DNA of 64,000 nucleotides from Malaya genurostris. Its lineage: Eukaryota > Arthropoda > Insecta > Diptera > Culicidae. The stretch's first letter is position 1. Every line of letters starts with the position of its first letter. The stretch covers positions 65,262,172-65,326,171 of the forward strand of contig NC_080571.1 of the NCBI RefSeq assembly GCF_030247185.1. The letters are read 5' to 3'. Below, piece after piece: positions 20,210 to 31,283 of this stretch. Made by a program: the position numbers and the translations under genes. Below the pieces are notes generated by a model that saw only the letters and a program-made list of their open reading frames with translations, searched no databases and was not told the DNA's origin.

Positions 20210-20440
20210 ATGTTGCTTTCGTGTGTGTGTGTCTTGTTTCGGGAATAGTTGCTCAGCAAATGGTAGGAAAAATGAACCACTCAACTTTTATATGGAAGCT
20301 CTTGTACAGATGCAGACAACTCGCGTTCTGATTGGCTGGTGCTGTCATGGGTTAAATCAAGCAGGTTTTTCATTAGTATACTATTGAAAAACTTCAATGT
20401 TGTTGCAATACACTTTCAATACTATTGGTAGTTAGATTAT
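20210..20440 (-). promoter_or_regulatory. histone-type promoter (CCAAT and TATA), minus strand
   Basis: On the minus strand TATAAAAG (20292-20285) is preceded about 40 bp upstream by CCAATCAGA (CCAAT at 20335-20331) and further upstream by 'ttcaatagtatac' and 'ctaactaccaat'. The block matches the plus-strand block at 3111-3345. It points at the truncated H2B frame 250 bp downstream. A downstream string, 'cctaccatttgctgagcaa', is repeated in modified form at about 19905-19925, showing a local tandem duplication of the unit. Confidence 0.6.
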
Positions 20441-21120
20441 ATTAATCCTTCCACAGATCACTGAGCTATGAGCTTTCAGAATACGAGAAAGGCAAACGCG
20501 CCTTATGAATTATCCTCTTTGATACTCGTTTATACTAAACATATCAGAAAAGTTTAATTTTGAACTATTTGAGATTATGTCACACAACTGAAAATTTTAT
20601 CATAAAATTGTGATCATATTTCCGATGGCATGTAGCAAAAATTATGTTGATTCGTTAGATACAACAAGAGATATTCACGATCAAAAACTTATCACTCTCT
20701 CAGAGGGTAGATTTTGAAAAGGCGCCCCATAGTAAAGTAAGTCGTATTCACGACAATATACACAGTTCGAAACTGTGCACATCCTTTTTGTGAGCGACCC
20801 GGGAATTTTCATTCCATTTTATTTCCACATTTTCATTTGTGACATTCATCTGTGTGAAACGCGCGACGGTCATATGTGACTTACACAATATTCAAGAGGA
20901 TTTGTTAGGTTTTGATTATAGTCATTTAATAAAAAGTTTGGCCCTGCTCAAAAGACAGTCCAGATATTTTTTGGAATAACAAGTTAGGCAAAGTGGTATT
21001 TTGTGACTAAGTCTATTCGTTCAGAAAGTTGCATTCAAATCTGACAGGGTGCTACCAACGATTTGGCGTGAAATTCGTCTTATTATACAGGACACAGGAT
21101 CACATAAGCATAAGTATACT
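20441..21120. other. no gene recognised
   Basis: AT-rich spacer with a small CCGG-family trace near 20465-20515 ('gctttcagaatacgagaaaggcaaa'). Confidence 0.4.
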
Positions 21121-22560
21121 GACGCACAATTAATATCGGGGTTAGAGATGAGAATCGCTCTAACAATAAAGTTCCATGTTTGCGGAACAACGAGAACACA
21201 TGACTCTTCTAACTGAATTTAAATGACTATATCCGTTATCAAATTAATTGAATTTTCCCAACGGTTCCCTTTCCCAAAAGTGACACCTTTGCATAATTCA
21301 TCACTTTAAATACCAAACCATTCAATTTCCATCACTGCCGTCACTGACATTAACGTACACACACATACACACAATCACCATATTCTAAAATAATGCTACC
21401 CGGTGTTAAGAAGCGGTGTCTGCTGTGTCAACCCAACCCGTACGCAAAACCTCTCTCGGCCGAAAGTAAACTTTCACTCAGTTATTCTTTAATTTCACGC
21501 TCCACGGGACGGCGTGGCACCGGTAATGTGTCACCAGGTTTGATGATGATGAAAATTGAACGTTCAATCGCTGGGGTATAGCCGAAAAAGTCACTTTGTT
21601 CTCCATTAAAACGCATGTTGAACCATTTTGCTCCATCGCCCAGAATGGTAGGTACCAGCCGTTGGAACTGGGAGGCGAAAAAGAGTTACCACCCAATTTC
21701 ACTCTCATCGGGCCGAGCCTTTAAAGAGGGATAGACCGAAGGGAAGACTAGGCAAAAACAGATAAATCTAAAACGACGGTCCCGGTCTTGTTCGGCATCA
21801 TCGGCATCGAAGAAGAAAGCGAAAATCTCTCTTTCAATTTACTTCCAATATCCTGAGTAGAGCAGAATCGAGGAACAACCTGTCCTCCCACGACGTTTAA
21901 ACCCATCGGAACAGGCAGGATGCTATCGTGTTTGCTGGCAGAGTTTTACGTGTGGAAGTTGTGTGTAGAGGAGAGGGAGGGAGTTTGAGTGGGGGCTGCA
22001 CGGTGGGTTCAATATTCTTTGGAAACCCTTACGGAAACCCGCTTGATATCAATATTTAAATTCTAAGATGGTTCTCAAAAAACCATAACTGGAAGAGTGA
22101 AAGTGAATTTGCTATTGCAATGACTGAAAAACGCGTGTGAAACTTAGCTTGCGATATAGGGCCGTTGGGGGCGCGATTAAAAAAGAACCTCACTGAGCGT
22201 ACACAGTGTACATGTACGGTGCTCCGTTAAATCAGGCCGTCGTACCTCTAGACGTCATTTTTATCACGAAACAATATCTACCGAACTAAAATTATGACCA
22301 ATTTCCTCCCGAATCGGTTCCACCGTGTGCCGCCGGTTTGAATCACTTTCGGAATGGGCGCCCGGTTTTCCTTTTCATTACTCTGAGTTGCCGCCGCCGT
22401 CGCTTGTAACCGAACGAACATGCAGACAGCTTCACTCCAGTTCACTTAAATCTACTCTCGTGTTGTTTGTGATACTTTCAGCTTCTTCATTCAAGCGAAC
22501 GCAGAGGGTTGTTGGTTCTCAATGAAATAAAAGGTAGTACATTTTTGGGTCCGACGAATC
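21121..22560. other. unique higher-GC block, function unknown
   Basis: About 1.4 kb without repeats shared elsewhere in the window, with a (CA)-rich run near 21358-21372. The frames at 21393-21581, 21478-21708 and 22325-22525 overlap on both strands and have no domain. It could contain conserved non-coding sequence or untranslated exon; I see no coding exon. Confidence 0.35.
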
Positions 22561-23230
22561 CGACGATTGGAATATAATTTCATCTGTTCGGTTGAATGGT
22601 TGGCGACGAGCTCAGGGAATTTATGGTTCGTGTGTATTCGACTGCTTCAAGCGATATGAGTGACATATGAATGCTCGGCGTATTTGCAAGCTTCCTTCCT
22701 AATCCGCAAAAGTTTGAAAAGATGGAATAAATCAAAAACGGATTTTATTTAGTCGTCTGTGGAGTTATTGTTATTTTCGATTAAACTGCTTGAGATACGT
22801 TTCGCTATTTAAACATGTTTCCTTTGGTTCCAAAAACGAGACTATGCTTTTCATTGCAACAATATTATAAAATGATGTTAAATGGAAAACAAACTGTTAA
22901 AAAACTTGTCTTTTTTTTCGTTTATGACGGTTTTATTACGTTCTACCATCGGAGAAATATCCGCAACAGATTTGCTGATAAATTCGATAGAAAATTTCTG
23001 AGTTGGCAGGCACTTTGTTGCAGAGGACAGAAATTTTATCCCATCGGTTCAAATGAGCTTAGTCAAGCCGACCACTGAAACTGCAAGGCGAAATATTATG
23101 TTGGCACCTCGACTGCTTTATTTTTTCGAAAATAATGCATAAACCTGTTTTAATATCCACCTAGTGGTGTAATGGTGCATTTCTTATATTACTCATACAA
23201 TCATAAATTTTACTGTGGAATTCTAAAAAA
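22561..23230. other. no gene recognised
   Basis: Mixed sequence. The 87-residue frame at 22815-23078 has no recognisable domain. Confidence 0.4.
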
Positions 23231-23680
23231 CTGTTCATTGAAGTTTGTTCGAACGTAATCTAACAAAACCTGTAAATCCTTTTGACTCTGTAGCTCCCGA
23301 ACCAGAAGTTGTATCCACAACAAATTCAGGAATTCGGTATGAAACTGTAAGACTTATTTTTTGAATCTATAAGTTTGTGAAAACAGATTTGGCCATCCTG
23401 AAGAAAAGAGAGAGAGAGAGAGAGAGAGATCTTTTTTACCGTTTTTATCACTATTTTCGACAGTTCCGAAACCCGATTCCGAAGACCAGAATAGCCGAGT
23501 TGGTTTGTATGGCAACCATCCAATTAATTTTACGCTAAACCCAGTAGTTCAAAAACCGGAAGTCGGATCCAGATGATATTCCGTAATTTTATATGGAACC
23601 GTAAGATTTTGGAGAATTTGAATACTATTTTCGATTTATTAATTTTTAGTTAGTTTGACGTAAAGTCACCATAACTAAGT
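23231..23680 (-). repeat. dispersed CCGGAACC-type repeat with (GA)n run
   Basis: 'tagctcccgaaccagaagttgtatcc', 'ccgaaacccgattccgaagacc' and 'aaaaaccggaagtcggatcc' are family strings in inverse orientation. A pure (GA)n run lies at 23406-23429. Confidence 0.55.
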
Positions 23681-23710
23681 TCAGTTTTGCAATAACTGAG
23701 TGGAAACATA

Positions 23711-23995
23711 TACACTGAAGTCTTTTTTATGCGAGTTTACATACCGCATAAAAAAACCCGCATAACTCTGAAAATTTCCATAAAAAATCCGCATAACGCT
23801 GAAACTTCGCATAAAAAACCGTATGACTCTGAAACTTCGCATAAACAAACCGCAGAAGGGAAACCACATAACTCTGAAAATTCGCATTTAAAAAAAACCG
23901 CATAGCTCTGAAACTTCGCATAAAAAAACCGCATAACTCTGAAAATTCGCATAAAAAGTCGCATAAAAAACCGCATAAAAAAAGACCTCAGTGTA
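23711..23995. mobile_element. palindromic element built of CGCATAA units, 285 bp
   Basis: The left end TACACTGAAGTCTTTTTTAT and the right end, inverted, TACACTGAGGTCTTTTTTTA form terminal inverted repeats of about 23 bp. The interior consists of about seven units of 'ccgcataactctgaaa' and 'ttcgcataaaaaa', with ATGCG/CGCAT in nearly every unit. Overlapping minus-strand frames (MRSFRAMRFF-like) are artefacts of the repeat. Partial copies lie at 139-325, 7136-7265, 17321-18270 and 18920-19140. Confidence 0.75.
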
Positions 23996-23997
23996 TT

Positions 23998-24115
23998 GGA
24001 GAAGCCAAATGAATGAGAAACTCACCGAAAAGAAGATAGTCTCAGAGACAGGGCTCGAACCTGCGTTCTTATGCATTCCGTGCATACGCGTTTACCATTT
24101 CTGTCACCCTGAGCT
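23998..24115 (-). mobile_element. tRNA-derived SINE, single copy (Ser-like anticodon arm)
   Basis: On the minus strand a tRNA-like head ends in the B box GGTTCGAGCCC. Just before it, TATGC-ACGGAAT-GCATA makes a perfect 5-bp anticodon stem with a 7-nt loop and GGA as the anticodon. It is followed by a short non-tRNA body that abuts the palindromic element at 23995. It is not a functional tRNA because the acceptor stem is not complementary. Confidence 0.5.
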
Positions 24116-24359
24116 GTGGTAGACACAGCTTTACCCAGAAACTGGATTTGGTAAGCGTACATCGAACAAATGGTCTAAATCCAAGCCGCCTCACGACTGG
24201 TACCATATATCCAAACATCTCTAATATATGTTTAATATTTTCGGTTTTTCTGGAATCGAAAATCTACTACTACTGATAGACCGTCTACTAACAATGACTA
24301 ACTAGTGGAATAGTTTCGAGTCCTGCTCAGATTTATTTAAATATTTTTTGCTCGTCGCT
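24116..24359. other. no gene recognised
   Basis: Short spacer between SINE and dispersed repeats. Confidence 0.4.
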
Positions 24360-25570
24360 TTAGGTGACGATTAAAAATGTGTAACTCTCTTCACCCTGTA
24401 ATTCCAGTACCGCAAATCATATCCGTATGAAATTCTAAAGTTTTGTATGAGATATAAGACTTAAATTGGTGAAAATCGGTCACACTTTATCTGAGGATAG
24501 TGAGTAAGTAATCAGAAATTTAAATTTTTACTCTAATCACCCTGTAATTCCGGAGCCAGAAGTCGAATAAATTGGAAATTTTATTTGATTCTAAAGTTTA
24601 TTCAGCCCAGAGAAAAGTGAGTGCACAAAAATGTTACAAACACACATACACATAGAAATTTGTCGTACTCAGCGAACCGATTCGAATGGTAAATGACACT
24701 CGGCTTTCCGGATCTCGGTGCAAAGATCAATTCATTGACATTCTTTTATTTTTTCGGTCGCACTGATCGAAGAATGGCTAAGAATTTTCGCAACACCGTG
24801 TTTTACCAGAATCGCACACCAGTAGCAGACATTAATAGTCGCGCCGTGAATCTGGTTTATTCAACGCGATTGAAAACTCCTGGTCATGTGTTTACGGTGC
24901 TGATGGACACAAGCTTCTGTGTTGGTTTTCGTTATAGCGTGTATGAAATTGAACAGAGCAAGCTGTGTGCATCGTTCCTAAAGGCGTGTTGGGTTTTCCG
25001 TACCAGCACGCACCAGTTTTGTATCGTCATTTTAGATGACGGTTTGAAGGTTTTGACACTGATCGCCCTGCAATTGCGGAACCGGAAGTCGAACCCGGAA
25101 GAAATTTTACAGTAACTATTTGTGAACATCGGTTCAAGCATCGCTGAGAAATCGAAATGAATTCTACTTTTGGAGTTTTTCTTTATTACTTTCGGTACTT
25201 CCGGAACAGGAAGGAAACGGGAAATCAGCAGTAACGAATTAAATTTATACACCTACAAACTGGCAAGTTCTGCAAATTAGAAGAAATTATCAGTCATTTT
25301 TATGGGATTTGGGACATACTGCGCTTTAGTTCCGGAAATAAAAATTGGATTCGGATTGAATGTCCTATATAAATTTGAAAAATTTAAAAGATCTTTCATT
25401 TGAATCATAGTTTGCAAAAATCGGTTAAGCCGTTTCCGAGAAATGTTTCCCTTAATCGGATCTAAACAAAATTTAATAGAAGACTCTGGGACTATATGAC
25501 CTTTTATTTGAAGTTTGTGATAATCGGTTCAACCAGAAATGTAAAAGTAAGTGTATATTTTTGTCGTTTT
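24360..25570 (-). repeat. dispersed CCGGAACC repeats, several degenerate copies in inverse orientation
   Basis: Strings such as 'cctgtaattccggagccag', 'gaaaatcgg', 'tcgccctgcaattgcggaac', 'cggaagtcg' and 'ttccggaacaggaa' recur, together with 'cattcgaatcggttcgctgagtac' read backwards. A 140-residue frame (24693-25115) passes through; its 24770-25010 part is not explained by the consensus but shows no domain. Confidence 0.6.
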
Positions 25571-25574
25571 TTTT

Positions 25575-25870
25575 TTGTGCACAGCATCGATGCTTTCTGG
25601 CAAAACTACTGATTTTGGACGAACCTTTTTTGAGTTCATCGGCAAACGAATTACGACCACGATTGAATTCGTTATAACAGGATTTTTCCAGTCGTATAGG
25701 ATGGTGCTACACTGCCAAAAGTCGAACTAAGTCGATTGAAGAACTCCTGTCTTGATAATCCACGACGAAAATCGTAATAAATCATTGCACGTAAATGTTC
25801 ACGATTCAATTCCTTTTTTTTTGCTGAGGTAAACTTTTTAACTCACTGTAAACAAAACAAACAGCGCTCA
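25575..25870 (-). pseudogene. mariner transposase N-terminal relic (SETMAR-like type)
   Basis: On the minus strand, from about 25850 downward, the translation reads ELNREHLRAMIYYDFRRGLS, then RQEFFNRLSSTFGSVAPS and, after a frameshift, EFNRGRNSFADELKKGRPKS and VVLPESIDAVH. This is the paired helix-turn-helix DNA-binding region of a SETMAR-type mariner transposase, including the GRP linker. Stops and a frameshift break it, and the catalytic domain is absent: the relic ends at a dispersed repeat near 25570. No terminal repeat could be fixed with confidence. Confidence 0.75.
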
Positions 25871-26107
25871 AATGACAGAATGTTCTGAAGATGGTAATGA
25901 TTAAAAATGTTGAACTTTATGATGGAAACGTCAAATCCACCGGACAACACATAATGTTGCCAAGGCTAAATACATAAGTGACAACCTGCGTATCTCCGGA
26001 ACCGGAAATCGATGCGGGATGATATTCTCTAGCAGGCTATGGTATCATGAGAACTTTCATTTGAATCTTGGTTTGTGAAAATCGCATTCGACATTTCTAC
26101 TAAGACC
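25871..26107. other. relic 5' flank and repeat fragments, no gene
   Basis: Contains the likely untranslated leader of the mariner relic and the start of the next dispersed repeats. Confidence 0.4.
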
Positions 26108-26238
26108 TACTCTGCCCATACCCTTATATCAGTCCCATATCGATTTTCTTCAATTTTGAGTTAGCTAGAGAACTGAAATCTTTCTTTTTCTCGGCATGCC
26201 GATTTTCCATATGGGACTTATATGAAAGTATGGGTAAG
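26108..26238. mobile_element. short MITE (ends CTGCCCATACCC), ~130 bp
   Basis: The left end 'ctgcccatacccttatatca' and 'gtcccatatcg' face the inverted right end 'catatgggacttatatgaaa' and 'gtatgggtaa'. The interior strings 'aattttgagttagc' and 'cggcatg' are shared with the longer MITE at 53591-54208, so this is a deleted relative. Confidence 0.65.
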
Positions 26239-27827
26239 TAAGTACTAGTGTCGTCATATTTTAAGAAACGATGGAAACTTTCTTTTAAGCCTATTGATTC
26301 GTTTTTCTTATATCGATAATGTTTAGAGAAGACTACTTAATGAATACTAAAACCGACTCTTAAATCGAAATTCTAACTAAATGCCTTATTACGATATACA
26401 AAGCTCTTGACTAAAATTTGGATCTAACGTCCAGTTCCGGAGTCACAGGGTGGTACACGTTAAAAATATAATATTATTGTGATTCAAAATTTTTCGAAGA
26501 TGGCAAACCGATTTTCACAAATTCATAAAACATCTACAGATTTTACCGGATATTATTTTCGTTTCGGGAATTACTGGTTTCCACAAAATAAGATTTAAAT
26601 GAAATTTCTTATGACACCATAGAATGTTCATGAATTTAAATGCAACATCTAGTTCTAGAATTTTAGCGGGATGAGTGTAAACATTTCAATTTCAAAAGTG
26701 GATTTTCATAGATTGTCATGAAAAACACAGTTGGAGAGAGTGCCAAAATTGGACCTTGCGCATGGACCATCTAAAGCGCAGCCGCAGCCAACATTTGCAA
26801 GAAATCATTTTCAAACTTTAAATTATATTGACCGTTCTATGGATCCCAATAAAGATTGCATGAATTTCTCTATTTTTTGTGTTTTGTCTTTCTCATTGGC
26901 AAAAATTGGCCTGGAGGGCCAAGTGTCATATACCATTCGACTCAGTACATCGAGCTGAGCAATGTCTGTGTGTGTATGTGTCAAATAATCTCACTAGGTT
27001 TTCTCGGAGATGGCTGAGCCGATTTTGACAAACTTAGATTCAAATGAAAGGTCTTATGGCCCCATACGGAGTTCCTGAATTTCATCCGGATCCGACAACA
27101 AAATAATCAGATTTTCACAAACTCAGATGATAGGTCTTATGGTTCCACAGACTGCTTTTGAATTTTATCCCGATACGACTTCCGGCTCTGGAGTTGCAGG
27201 GTGATATGCACGAAAAAAATGAAAAAAATTGTCACTCACTTTTCTCAGAGATGAGTGAATCGATTCTTACAAACTTAGATTTAAACGAAAATCATCTGGT
27301 ACCATAGCTTGCTATTGAATTTCATCTTTATCCGATTTCCGGCTCCGTAATTACTTATTAGAAAATGCGCAATCAATTTTCTTGGAAATATCCCAATTGA
27401 TTTCCACAAACTAGGATGCAAATATAAGGTTTTGAACTATTTGCAAAAGAGCCCGATAAGTTGATCCAGATCCGACTTCCGGTTCCGGTATTACAGCGCG
27501 ATAAGTGGAAAACTTTCAATGAAACGCGGTCAAATTTACTGAGAAATTCATCTAGATGGCAGATCTCGTTAGTAAGTGGACAGCACTAATAATAATTAAG
27601 AAAAGCTACAAAAACGGATCTCACGTCGATTTCTCAACAATGATTAAACCGAGTTTCACAATTCATAATTTAAATTAAAGCTCTTATTGCCCGATGAAAG
27701 ACCGCAACTAGGTTAAAGACGGGTATAAATAAAAGATATAAAAAGCTCTCATTGTCTTAAAATATACTGTGCAATTTCATTCACATTCGACTTCCGGTTC
27801 CGAAATTATATGGCGATGAGTGTCAAA
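26239..27827 (+). repeat. cluster of dispersed TTCCGGTTCCGG repeats, plus orientation
   Basis: At least five successive degenerate copies are visible. Each has 'ctcagagatgg', 'ccgattttcacaaactyag', 'gaaaggtcttatgg', 'gaatttcatccggatccgac' and 'ttccggttccgg' in that order, then 'attacagggtgat' and 'agtg'. A 'cattcgactcagtac' segment occurs near 26935. The family is non-coding; the frame at 26731-26958 has no domain. Confidence 0.7.
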
Positions 27828-27945
27828 ACTTTCAAACCGTCATACAAAATGACGATGCAAAACCGCTACGTGCTTTGTTCCGTTCGCAGCGTGCTTGGTT
27901 TGATTTTGTATATCGTGCAGCGCTGCCACATTTCAATATATATTT
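27828..27945 (+). repeat. dispersed repeat, partner at 9655-9805
   Basis: 'aactttcaaaccgtcatac', 'gcaaaaccgctacgtgctttg', 'gattttgtat' and 'gctgccacatttcaa' match the earlier copy in order. Confidence 0.55.
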
Positions 27946-28046
27946 TTCAGGAGAATAATATGTAAGTCTATACCGGGCGATCAAGATTCTGTATTGGAAA
28001 TTTGTACATTAAAATGATAAGAAATAAAAGCGAAACTAAACTAAAG

Positions 28047-28250
28047 TCAAAGTCTTGGCATTACATTCCTTTTGTGGAATTTGGCCATTCTGTTTCAACA
28101 GACTTCGCAGCCGATTCTTAGTGTACAGAATCATTGCACGGCTAGTACTATGGATCCTACTGACACTAAGAATCCTTCCAGGTCGGGGTTCGAACATACG
28201 ACAACTGGCTTGTGAGACCAGCGTCCTATGCATTGAACCGCCAACCCGGG
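28047..28250 (-). mobile_element. tRNA-Val-derived SINE
   Basis: On the minus strand the head reads GGGTTGGCGGTTCAATGCAT, then an anticodon arm CTGGT-CTCACAA-GCCAG (5-bp stem, 7-nt loop, anticodon CAC, Val) and the B box TATGTTCGAACCCCG. A body ('ggaaggattcttagtgtcag', 'aggatccatagtactagcc') and a tail ('ggccaaattcca', 'atgccaagactttg') follow. The same unit occurs at 35051-35251 and 53704-53912, and as old fragments at 46629 and 47826. No target-site duplication is obvious for this copy. Confidence 0.8.
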
Positions 28251-28487
28251 ATGAAATGAAAATGTTATTGAATCGAATCTTTTGATTTAAGATACTTTTT
28301 GTTATCAGAAGAAATTTTAAAAAACAAAAAGAATTACGTTAAAATAATAGCAAAGAAAGTTAATATAGATAAATCGTGATTAGTAGATGGAACCATTTTT
28401 AGTTACCATCCTTGATATAATCTTTGAATTAATTTGTTCCCACTTGTTAGTAGTACCAAAAAACATGATAAAAATACTATTCTATAG
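28251..28487. other. no gene recognised
   Basis: AT-rich spacer. Confidence 0.4.
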
Positions 28488-28865
28488 TACACTTATTGCC
28501 TTTCTCATGTAGAAAGTTAGTCTCATAGGGCGCTATTGAAGTTTATCAGCCGTAATTTAGAGCGACGATGCGAAAAAGGGTAAAATTCTTCAACATTTGA
28601 CTCAAAACTGATTTAATTTTAAGGTTACATTAGTTACTTACTAATGTAAACTGACTTCGGTTGTACCGGTTTCCAGTTCCCGGTTCCGGAAGTACCGGAA
28701 ATAGTGGTCAAAAACTCTAAAACGAAACTCACTCAATTTTCTCATAGATGATTTGGTAGATTTTCACAAACCTAAGCTTAAATGAAAGGTCCTACAGTCT
28801 CATAGGACGATGAATTTCATCCGGTACAGACTTTCGGTTCTGGAACTATATGGTGAAGCGTGTTT
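28488..28865 (+). repeat. dispersed TTCCGGTTCCGG repeat copy
   Basis: Starts 'gcctttctcatgtagaaag', contains 'gaccggttccagttcc'-type strings, 'ggttccggaagtaccgg', 'ctcatagatgat', 'cacaaacctaagcttaaatg' and 'gaaaggtcc' in family order. Confidence 0.6.
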
Positions 28866-29094
28866 AGATTTACAAACCAATGCACAGTGGGAAAAAAAGT
28901 GATTCTTATGTAAAAAAAATCCAAGAAATTCAATGGAATGGATTTTAATGGCCGCACGAATCGCTATCCTGCTCGTTTTACCCCAAATGCCCAGCAGTTT
29001 TAAGGGTTTTCTGTAGTATTTGTCCTGTAACTTGAAAAGAAATCAAGTGCGGTCTACTGAAATACCTTGATTTTATGTAATACTGTCTGGATAA
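28866..29094. repeat. flank related to the adjoining MITE
   Basis: 'aatggaatggattttaatgg' and 'ccgcacgaatcgctatcc' resemble the terminal repeat of the element at 29095, suggesting an older copy or an extended outer part. Confidence 0.4.
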
Positions 29095-29445
29095 TCGAAT
29101 GGAAGAGTGTACACTGGTTGCACGAAACGTTTTGGTGGCTATTTTTTTATTTTTCGTCCTTAAATCTCGGCAAAACTTTTTGGAAGTTTACTAACTCTAG
29201 CTTATCTTATGTAAAAAAGTCTGTAAAATCTAATGCCAGAACTTATACTGGGCGCACGAAACTTGCTGGTGACTATTTTTCCCCAATTCCTCCAATATGT
29301 GAAATTTTCATCTAAATCACCCTTAAGTCTTAAGCGAATCACGTTGAAACCATACGAAAACTATCTTATATTATGTAAAAAATGTTATGAGGTAAAATAT
29401 CCACCAAAACGTTTTGTGCGGCCAGTGTGGGTTCTTCCATTCGAT
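29095..29445. mobile_element. MITE with ~55-bp terminal inverted repeats, 351 bp
   Basis: The left arm starts ATCGAATGGAAGAGTGTACA and continues CTGG..GCACGAAACGTTTTGGTGG. The right arm, inverted, starts ATCGAATGGAAGAACCCACA and continues CTGGCCGCACAAAACG and TTTTGGTGG. A third, internal copy of the arm ('ctgggcgcacgaaacttgctggtga') lies at about 29243-29275 in direct orientation. No transposase frame. Confidence 0.75.
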
Positions 29446-29449
29446 TCTT

Positions 29450-30830
29450 AGAGATAGTTTTCACAGACCAAAAGTATTCATCAAAAATATGCTTCACTAT
29501 GCTACTATTTTGTATCAACTTTCAAATTCGGTTCTATCACAATGTTTAAAACTCAGAAATTGTCGATTTCACAATTGAATTCGTCTTCAACCAGATCTGT
29601 AATGGATCTACCGAACGAATATTTGATAACCAGCTTTACGAAAATGAGAAAAAAACACTTCAGTAACTATTTATTATTCATTGACAGGAGAAGAAAAAAC
29701 TTCCGTTTCAAAGGCTCAATTTGACACTTCGAATGAGGAAGTAGATATGCTACGGGAGACGCACCAAATCCTGAAAATTTGTACATGCAAGCTCCCCTTT
29801 TTCCGGAACTTTGCCGTAACAAGGTTTTCATTTTAAATTGATTCCAGCAATGTGACGTTGACGGTTTGCTTCTGGCCGGGAACATACTTTTGTGAGCCTG
29901 GAGGAGTAGCAAACGCGCGTGTGTGTGATAAGAAATTTGCATAAAAGATCCTCGGCGGGATGTTGACGTGGAAAGGATGCCACTTGACGTGGAACAAATA
30001 GCCGACTTTCTGCTGCTACCGGCGGCGGCGGCTGCAGTTCAGTGACGATAAGGGGAATGAAGAGCAAAAATAAAAAATGTCCGGGTACAAACTTTTCTAC
30101 CTATAGGAATTGTTCCCGCTCCTGCAGTCGGCAAAGTTGTAAGTACATTTCGATTAATCCTGTTTGCTTCCCCAAAGTGTCATTTATATTGTGCGGAACA
30201 AGTAAGAAAAATGCCTTCGTCGGCGCCACTGGGAGTTCGGACTCAATCACATGGTTCGGATTCCAATTATTGCAAGCTGCCGAAGTAATCGGTTTAGTTG
30301 TCTTAATCCAACAGCTACCGTTTGTTCGATTCGCAGGACAGCCATATCCCGAAGGGGGCTCCGTGCAACTCCCACTCGTTTTCCGTTGCTTTGATTTATT
30401 CGATACTTTCACTTCCATGGAAAGAGGATGCTACTCGGTAATTTACGAAAAACAAATAGAACCGACGGCGGTGGTGGTGTTGTTTGAGCGACGCTTGGCG
30501 GAAAGAACTCATTGTTTTGTTGCCAGAGGAAGTCCTGTCAAGCGTCCACCGGGAGGGGTCAAAAGAAACACCGGTTTCCGCTCTCATGGCTTCGGTAGAA
30601 AGTACAAAGCAAACAGCAGCATAGTCTCGCGTAACTGCCCCAGAAAATCTATCCAAAAACCGTCCAAAGGAGAAAGTCGAGGGTGTCAGTCGTAGTGCGT
30701 GAACGGAACTCGAAAGCAAATTGGTTGTTGTTGTTGATATGCTTTGGAAAAGGCTAAAACTACTGGGAAGCTGGGTGGGGCAGTGGAAGTAAGGTTTTCT
30801 GAACCACCCAGCAGTGAAGGCGTTATTTTG
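29450..30830. other. unique higher-GC block, function unknown
   Basis: About 1.4 kb without a repeat partner in the window. It includes a GC-rich 'gctaccggcggcggcggctgc' patch near 30015-30035 and overlapping frames on both strands (30042-30695 plus, 30101-30418 and 30396-30719 minus). The longest, 217 residues, has no recognisable domain, is Ser/Arg/Cys-rich in a random way, and is shadowed by two minus frames. I would not call a gene; conserved non-coding DNA is plausible. Confidence 0.35.
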
Positions 30831-31275
30831 CTAATGGTCATATTGAAAGAAAATATAACGAAAAATATTTTGTTTAATTAAACGTGATGAATAGCAATGA
30901 GAATATGAATATTCTTCAACAATATAATATAAAACAATGACTTACTTTGTATTTACCGATGCTCGTCCATTTTTACTGATTCTGTTGTTTGCATTTACCT
31001 GCAAGGAAAAAAAAATTAAGAATGCAAAGTTATTTTAAAAGGAGAAGTTCACAAAAACATTCTACTCAGACGATCTATCGAAGAATCCATTGAAAGTAAC
31101 TGGGTTCTGATGGCAGCAATATACAGAACAAGTTGAGTACAAACGCAAGTAACAAATGTAACTGAATTTTTTTAGATGTAGAACAATTGTTGCAGAATTA
31201 TTATTTATGTCAGTTCCAGATGGCAGTCTTAACTGCATCCGGTACTATATAATTGCAAGTTTGATTATGAAAATT
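30831..31275. other. no gene recognised
   Basis: AT-rich spacer. Confidence 0.4.
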
Positions 31276-31283
31276 GGTGAATT

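Noticed and set aside
23681..24085. MRSFRVMRFF-type repeat proteins on the minus strand
   Set aside because: Translations of the CGCATAA palindromic repeat in three frames.
24693..25115. 140-residue plus-strand frame
   Set aside because: It runs through inverse copies of a dispersed repeat. The middle part is not explained by the repeat, but I see no motif supporting a protein.
30042..30695. 217-residue plus-strand open frame, the longest single plus frame outside transposons
   Set aside because: No recognisable domain, composition like translated non-coding GC-rich DNA, shadowed by two minus-strand frames of over 100 residues, and no clear splice or promoter context.
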